Positions 7,054 to 10,551 of a stretch of DNA of 10,551 nt are shown here, piece by piece. Source of the DNA: an uncultured bacterium (GTDB taxonomy: Bacteria; Bacteroidota; Bacteroidia; Bacteroidales; Marinifilaceae); contig CAJMQA010000100.1 in assembly GCA_905215395.1 (NCBI GenBank), positions 1-10,551 on the forward strand, in the 5' to 3' direction. The position numbers and the translations under genes are program-made. Below the pieces are notes generated by a model, which saw only the letters and a program-made list of their open reading frames with translations, had not been told where the DNA came from and made no database searches. Each line of letters opens with the position of its first letter. The first letter of the stretch is position 1.

Positions 7054-7085
7054 CAAACTTACGAATTTTATTTGTAAACGTAAAA
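7054..7085 (-). promoter_or_regulatory. lpxD operon promoter
   Basis: On the - strand TAAGTTTG (7054-7061) is an exact TAnnTTTG match followed by C. A TTTT tract (7082-7085) lies 20 nt upstream, in the -33 position, though it lacks the final G. The transcription start is predicted near 7047-7050, only about 10-13 nt before the lpxD ATG at 7037. Confidence 0.6.
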
Positions 7086-7164
7086 ATATTACAAATATGT
7101 TTCGGGCAGAGACAGATTAAGCAGATTTAAACTAAATAAAATCAAGCAAAATACCTTATAATTT

Positions 7165-7194
7165 TTTGTATTTCAAGAATAAATCGTATCTTTG
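7165..7194 (+). promoter_or_regulatory. rimP-nusA-infB operon promoter
   Basis: The -33 box TTTG (7165-7168), an 18-nt spacer and the -7 box TATCTTTG (7187-7194) form the best two-box Bacteroidetes promoter in the window. It is followed by CAACG. The start of transcription is expected near 7198-7202, leaving a leader of about 90 nt. It diverges from the lpxD promoter; about 80 nt lie between the two -33 elements. Confidence 0.75.
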
Positions 7195-7215
7195 CAACGA
7201 TTCAGAAAGACCAAT

Positions 7216-7244
7216 AGAGGGGACGGCAGTCCCCTCTTCTTTTT
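7216..7244 (+). terminator. Leader terminator / attenuator upstream of rimP
   Basis: AGAGGGGAC (7216-7224), tetraloop GGCA and GTCCCCTCT (7229-7237) form a perfect 9-bp GC-rich stem, followed by TCTTTTT (7238-7244). This is a canonical intrinsic terminator. It lies after the rimP promoter and before the rimP ATG, with no gene between. The terminated transcript would be only about 45 nt. It either attenuates the operon or ends a tiny separate RNA. A second small hairpin, CCTGA-TTT-TCAGG (7266-7278), lies 14 nt before the ATG. I see no sequence that clearly pairs with the terminator arms to form an antiterminator. Confidence 0.7.
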
Positions 7245-7292
7245 AATGTAAAATATTTATAGCTACCTGATTTTCAGGAATCAAAAAAGGAA

Positions 7293-7754
7293 ATGGAGAT
7301 TGAAAAAATAAAATCAGTGATTATTCCGATACTGGAATCACAAAATTTATTCTTAGTGGATTTAAAAATTTCAAAAGACAATGTCATTGAAATTTTTGTA
7401 GATGCAATGGAAGGGGTCAATATTCAGACTTGCATTCAGGTAAGCCGGGATATCGAAGCCCGATTTAACCGGGAAGAGGAAGATTTCGAACTTACTGTTT
7501 CCAGTGCAGGCATTGGTTATCCTTTCAAAGTTGACGGACAATACCAGAAAAATATTGGCAGAGTAGTAGAAATAAAATTAAAAAACAACAATAAATTTCA
7601 AGGGATACTAAAAGCTTTTGATTCTCAAAATATATGCGTTGAGTATGAAGAGAAAAAAATAATAGAGGGAAGCAAGAAAAAACAAGTAGTAAAGACGGAA
7701 AAAACAATAGAAAGAGAGGAGATCAAAGAGATCAAAGACGTTGTAACATTCTGA
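7293..7754 (+). CDS. rimP: Ribosome maturation factor RimP
   Basis: Needed for assembly of the 30S ribosomal subunit; cytoplasmic. The 153-aa length is normal. The N-terminal alpha/beta domain (1-75) ends with FELTVSSAGIGYPFK, the counterpart of the conserved 'ELEVSSPGLDRPL' family motif. QYQKNIGRVVEIKLKN (83-98) opens the C-terminal SH3-like domain. The tail from about 115 is highly charged (Lys/Glu rich). The ATG at 7293 is preceded by AAAAAAGGAA, a purine-rich stretch that is too close to be a standard Shine-Dalgarno. First gene of the operon; nusA begins 39 nt after its stop codon, the usual gene order. Confidence 0.93.
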   Translation: MEIEKIKSVIIPILESQNLFLVDLKISKDNVIEIFVDAMEGVNIQTCIQVSRDIEARFNREEEDFELTVSSAGIGYPFKVDGQYQKNIGRVVEIKLKNNNKFQGILKAFDSQNICVEYEEKKIIEGSKKKQVVKTEKTIEREEIKEIKDVVTF

Positions 7755-7793
7755 GAAAATAAAATCATAACAAAATAAAACTGAAAAGTTGAC

Positions 7794-9032
7794 ATGGAAA
7801 ATATTAATCTAATCGATTCTTTTGCTGAATTCAAAGAATTCAAGAATATAGACCGGGCAACACTCATGAGAGTTCTGGAAGACATTTTCAGAAATATGTT
7901 GTTGAAAAAATACGGAACAGATGAAAACTTCGATATCATCATCAACATCGATAAAGGAGACCTGGAAATCTGGAGAAACCGGACTGTTGTTGAAGACGGA
8001 GAACTGGAAAACCCTAATTCCCAGATCACTTTGACTGAAGCAAAAAAAATTGACACAGACTACGAAGTCGGTGAAGAAGTTACCGACGAAGTGAAATTCA
8101 AAGATTTCGGCCGCCGTTCTGTGCTGGCACTCCGTCAGAACCTTTCAGCCCGGATATTAGAACTGGAAAAGGATAATGTCTACAATAAATACAAAGACAA
8201 AGTAGGCCAGATCATCCTGGGAGAGGTTTATCAAGTATGGAAGAAAGAAATGCTGATCCTGGATGATGAAGGCAATGAACTGATTCTACCCAAGCAGGAA
8301 CAAATCCCGACCGATTTTTTCAAAAAAGGAGATTCCATTAAAGCGGTTGTTATCCGGGTGGAAATGCGCAACTCCAACCCTTATATCGTTTTATCCCGCA
8401 CCTCTCCGGTATTCCTTGAAAGACTATTTGAAAACGAAGTTCCTGAAATTTTCGATGGCCTGATCACAATTAAAAATGTTGTACGGGTTCCGGGAGAACG
8501 GGCTAAAGTAGCCGTCGAATCTTATGATGACCGTATCGATCCGGTAGGGGCATGTGTCGGAATGAAAGGTTCCCGGATCCATGGTATTGTACGGGAATTG
8601 CGTAACGAAAACATCGATGTTATCAATTACACCAACAATTTACAGTTGTACATCACCCGTGCTCTGAATCCAGCCAAAATCAAAAATATCGAAATCGACG
8701 AAAAACATAAAAAAGCCAACGTTTATCTGGATCCGGAGGAAGTATCCCTGGCTATCGGTAAAGGAGGCCTGAATATCAAATTAGCCAGCCAACTTACTGG
8801 TTATGATATTGATGTCTACCGCGAACTCAACCAAGAACAGGAAGAAGATGTTAATCTGGAAGAATTCGCCGACGAAATCGACGGCTGGGTCATTGATGAA
8901 CTGAAACGTGTCGGATGTGATACAGCTAAGAGCGTATTGGAACTGAACGAAAAGGAACTGGAAAGCAGAACAGACCTTGAAATTGAGACCATTCGTGAAA
9001 TTCTCAACATCTTAAAAGCAGAATTCGAATAA
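7794..9032 (+). CDS. nusA: Transcription termination/antitermination factor NusA
   Basis: RNA polymerase-associated factor that promotes pausing and intrinsic termination and takes part in antitermination. It has 412 aa, the short form without the two acidic repeats found at the E. coli C-terminus. Domains: the N-terminal RNAP-binding domain (1-130, with KDFGRRSVLALRQNL), S1 RNA-binding domain (about 136-202, GQIILGEV to YIVLSRTSP), KH1 (about 230-292, VGACVGMKGSRI with GMKG at 256-259) and KH2 (about 300-345, LAIGKGGLNIKLAS with GKGG at 322-325). An acidic stretch follows at 347-363. The C-terminal helical segment (about 364-412) resembles one helix-hairpin-helix unit (ELKRVGCDTAKSVLEL). It lies between rimP (39 nt) and infB (25 nt). 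Its product could act on the leader terminator of its own operon; that is inference. Confidence 0.96.
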   Translation: MENINLIDSFAEFKEFKNIDRATLMRVLEDIFRNMLLKKYGTDENFDIIINIDKGDLEIWRNRTVVEDGELENPNSQITLTEAKKIDTDYEVGEEVTDEVKFKDFGRRSVLALRQNLSARILELEKDNVYNKYKDKVGQIILGEVYQVWKKEMLILDDEGNELILPKQEQIPTDFFKKGDSIKAVVIRVEMRNSNPYIVLSRTSPVFLERLFENEVPEIFDGLITIKNVVRVPGERAKVAVESYDDRIDPVGACVGMKGSRIHGIVRELRNENIDVINYTNNLQLYITRALNPAKIKNIEIDEKHKKANVYLDPEEVSLAIGKGGLNIKLASQLTGYDIDVYRELNQEQEEDVNLEEFADEIDGWVIDELKRVGCDTAKSVLELNEKELESRTDLEIETIREILNILKAEFE

Positions 9033-9057
9033 TCCCGTAAAATCGTGTAAATAACAT

Positions 9058-10551
9058 ATGGCAGTAAGATTAAGTAAAATAGCCCGAGAATTTAATGTAG
9101 GTTTATCCACTATTGTGGAATTCCTGCATAGTAAGGGGATAAAAATGTCCTCTGACCCCAATGCAAAACTGACAGATGAAGATTACGCCCTGGTTGCCAA
9201 AGAATTTTCCTCTGACAGTGAAGTAAAAAAAGAATCTTCTTTGGTAGACCTGAAAAACAGTAGAAAGAAAAAGGAAACCATTAGCATAGACAATGCAGGT
9301 AATCTATCTTCCGGTGAAGACGAAACAGAACAGGAAGAAGATGAATTTATCTCTGTAAAAGATGAGGTAAAATTCGAAAATAAAATCAAAATTGTCGATC
9401 GCATCGATTTGAATTCGGAACGGAAAGCTCCACAACCCGAAATAAACCCCGAACCACCAATTGAAGAAAAGAACACAGTAGTTCTGGAAGAAATATCGGT
9501 TGAGGAAAATATCCCAACAACATTCCAGGAAGAAACGGAAAAACAAGAACAAGAAGAAGAAACAGAAAAACTGCCGGAAACGATAACTACGGAAGAAGAA
9601 ATTCCATCACATCAGCAGACATTCAAACTGGCACAACCAGCACTGAAAGATGTAAAAGTTGTAGGTTCTATCGATTTGGACGCCATCAATCAACGTACCC
9701 GTCCTCCCAAGAAAAGTAAACAGGAAAAAGAACGGGACCGGAAAGAACAACGCAAAGTTAGCAAGTCCCTTATTCCTGCCAGCAAGCTGGAGGCATCTGC
9801 TCCACAAGGACAAACGGAAGACAGACCAGGAGATGAGGACTCAGATATCCGGAAAAAAAGGAAAAGAATTCACCGTCAAGATGAAAAGATTCAGGTAGAA
9901 ACGCCTGTATCTCCTGGAAAGAATGCTAAAATTGAAGAAAATAAACGGAAACTGAAGAAACTGAAGAAAAAGAAAAATGAGAAAGCTGAAATTTCCGATG
10001 AAGATGTAGACAAACAGATCAAGGATACATTTGCACGTTTAGGAAGTAAAGGGAAATCCCAAACCTCAAAACACCGCCGGGACAAACGGGATGCCGTACA
10101 GCAAAAACTCCAGGCAGAGCTCGAACAGGAAGAAAAAGAGAAGAGCATTCTGAAACTGACCGAATTTGTAACCGTAGCCGAATTAGCTACGATGATGAAC
10201 ATCGGCGTCACCGAAGTTATCTCTGCCTGTATGTCCCTCGGACTGTTTGTATCCATTAATCAACGTCTGGATGCAGAAACCATTAATATTGTGGCTGACG
10301 AATTTGGTTATTCAGTAGAATTTGTCAGTGTGGAAATCCAGGAAGCTATAGAAGAAGAGGAGGAAGACTCGGAACAAAATATGTTCCCCCGTCCCCCGAT
10401 TGTAACCGTAATGGGGCATGTTGACCATGGTAAAACCTCCTTATTGGACAGTATACGGAAAACAAATGTGATTGCCGGTGAGGCCGGAGGTATCACACAG
10501 CATATTGGTGACTATGATGTAAATAAGGCGGATGGCGGTACAATCCCTTTC
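9058..10551 (+). CDS. infB: Translation initiation factor IF-2 (3'-partial)
   Basis: GTPase that brings initiator fMet-tRNA to the 30S subunit and promotes subunit joining. The frame is open from ATG 9058 to the window end (498 codons, no stop). Residues 1-53 (MAVRLSKIAREFNVG, VEFLHSKGIKM, LTDEDYALVAKEF) are the Bacteroidetes-type IF2 N-terminal subdomain. Residues about 54-360 are a long, low-complexity charged linker: acidic in the first part (Glu-rich to about 190), basic in the second (Lys/Arg-rich from about 213). A second IF2_N domain follows at about 364-425 (ILKLTEFVTVAELATMMNIG). The G domain begins at PPIVTVMGHVDHGKT (P-loop GHVDHGKT, 453-460) and the switch I Thr is T480 in GGITQHIG. 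The rest of the G domain and domains II-IV are outside. The linker carries a repeated short motif (residues 110-119 and 199-208). Confidence 0.96.
   Translation, partial: MAVRLSKIAREFNVGLSTIVEFLHSKGIKMSSDPNAKLTDEDYALVAKEFSSDSEVKKESSLVDLKNSRKKKETISIDNAGNLSSGEDETEQEEDEFISVKDEVKFENKIKIVDRIDLNSERKAPQPEINPEPPIEEKNTVVLEEISVEENIPTTFQEETEKQEQEEETEKLPETITTEEEIPSHQQTFKLAQPALKDVKVVGSIDLDAINQRTRPPKKSKQEKERDRKEQRKVSKSLIPASKLEASAPQGQTEDRPGDEDSDIRKKRKRIHRQDEKIQVETPVSPGKNAKIEENKRKLKKLKKKKNEKAEISDEDVDKQIKDTFARLGSKGKSQTSKHRRDKRDAVQQKLQAELEQEEKEKSILKLTEFVTVAELATMMNIGVTEVISACMSLGLFVSINQRLDAETINIVADEFGYSVEFVSVEIQEAIEEEEEDSEQNMFPRPPIVTVMGHVDHGKTSLLDSIRKTNVIAGEAGGITQHIGDYDVNKADGGTIPF

Noticed and set aside
7719..7738. 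Short direct repeat GAGATCAAA near the rimP end
   Set aside because: Two adjacent 9-base copies encode a simple EIKEIK tail; coding low complexity explains it.
9183..10496. Several - strand open frames opposite infB
   Set aside because: They are Phe/Ser/Leu-rich mirror images of the Glu/Lys-rich IF2 linker, which naturally removes stop codons on the other strand.
1..10551. Search for a defence system, mobile element, CRISPR array, toxin-antitoxin pair or biosynthetic cluster
   Set aside because: All coding space is taken by recognisable housekeeping genes plus one AlkD-like protein. No spaced repeats, transposase, integrase or terminal inverted repeats are visible, and no gap between genes exceeds 300 bases.

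Overview
The window looks like core chromosome from a member of the Bacteroidota, most likely order Bacteroidales. Three things point there. LpxC and FabZ are one fused protein. The likely promoters carry the Bacteroidetes -7 element TAnnTTTG, and clear Shine-Dalgarno sequences are absent before most starts. The protein sequences (LpxA, LpxD, RimP, IF2) have a Bacteroidales look. I cannot name the genus from the sequence alone. I see no rRNA, tRNA, insertion sequence, phage gene, CRISPR array or other sign of recent transfer.

Layout. (1) 1-684, +: the 3' part of a 23S rRNA uracil-5-methyltransferase (RlmD type), cut by the window edge. It converges on a Dps-family ferritin (709-1197, -) through a shared two-way terminator. 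(2) 1378-1935, +: a small alpha-helical protein that resembles the AlkD/DNA-alkylation-repair HEAT-repeat family but seems to lack the catalytic site. (3) 2058-3668, +: pckA, ATP-dependent PEP carboxykinase, with its own promoter and a strong terminator shared with the next operon. (4) 7037 down to 3756, -: lpxD, then lpxC-fabZ, then lpxA, the early lipid A acylation steps, with fatty acid dehydration joined in by the fusion. (5) 7293 to the end, +: rimP, nusA, infB, a ribosome maturation/transcription/translation-initiation operon. infB runs off the window and has no stop codon inside it.

How the parts work together. LpxA, LpxC and LpxD carry out the first committed steps of lipid A synthesis. 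FabZ competes for the same (R)-3-hydroxyacyl-ACP pool that LpxA and LpxD use, so one operon holds both sides of that branch point. The lipid A and rimP operons diverge from a 255-bp region with a recognisable promoter for each. The rimP leader holds a textbook intrinsic terminator about 15-20 nt after the predicted transcription start. Because the operon encodes NusA, a termination factor, this could be feedback attenuation, and it is the most interesting regulatory signal here.

I found no convincing undescribed multi-gene system. The points most worth following are the rimP leader terminator, the AlkD-like protein without catalytic residues, a duplicated short motif in the IF2 linker, and a substitution at a normally conserved His in LpxA.
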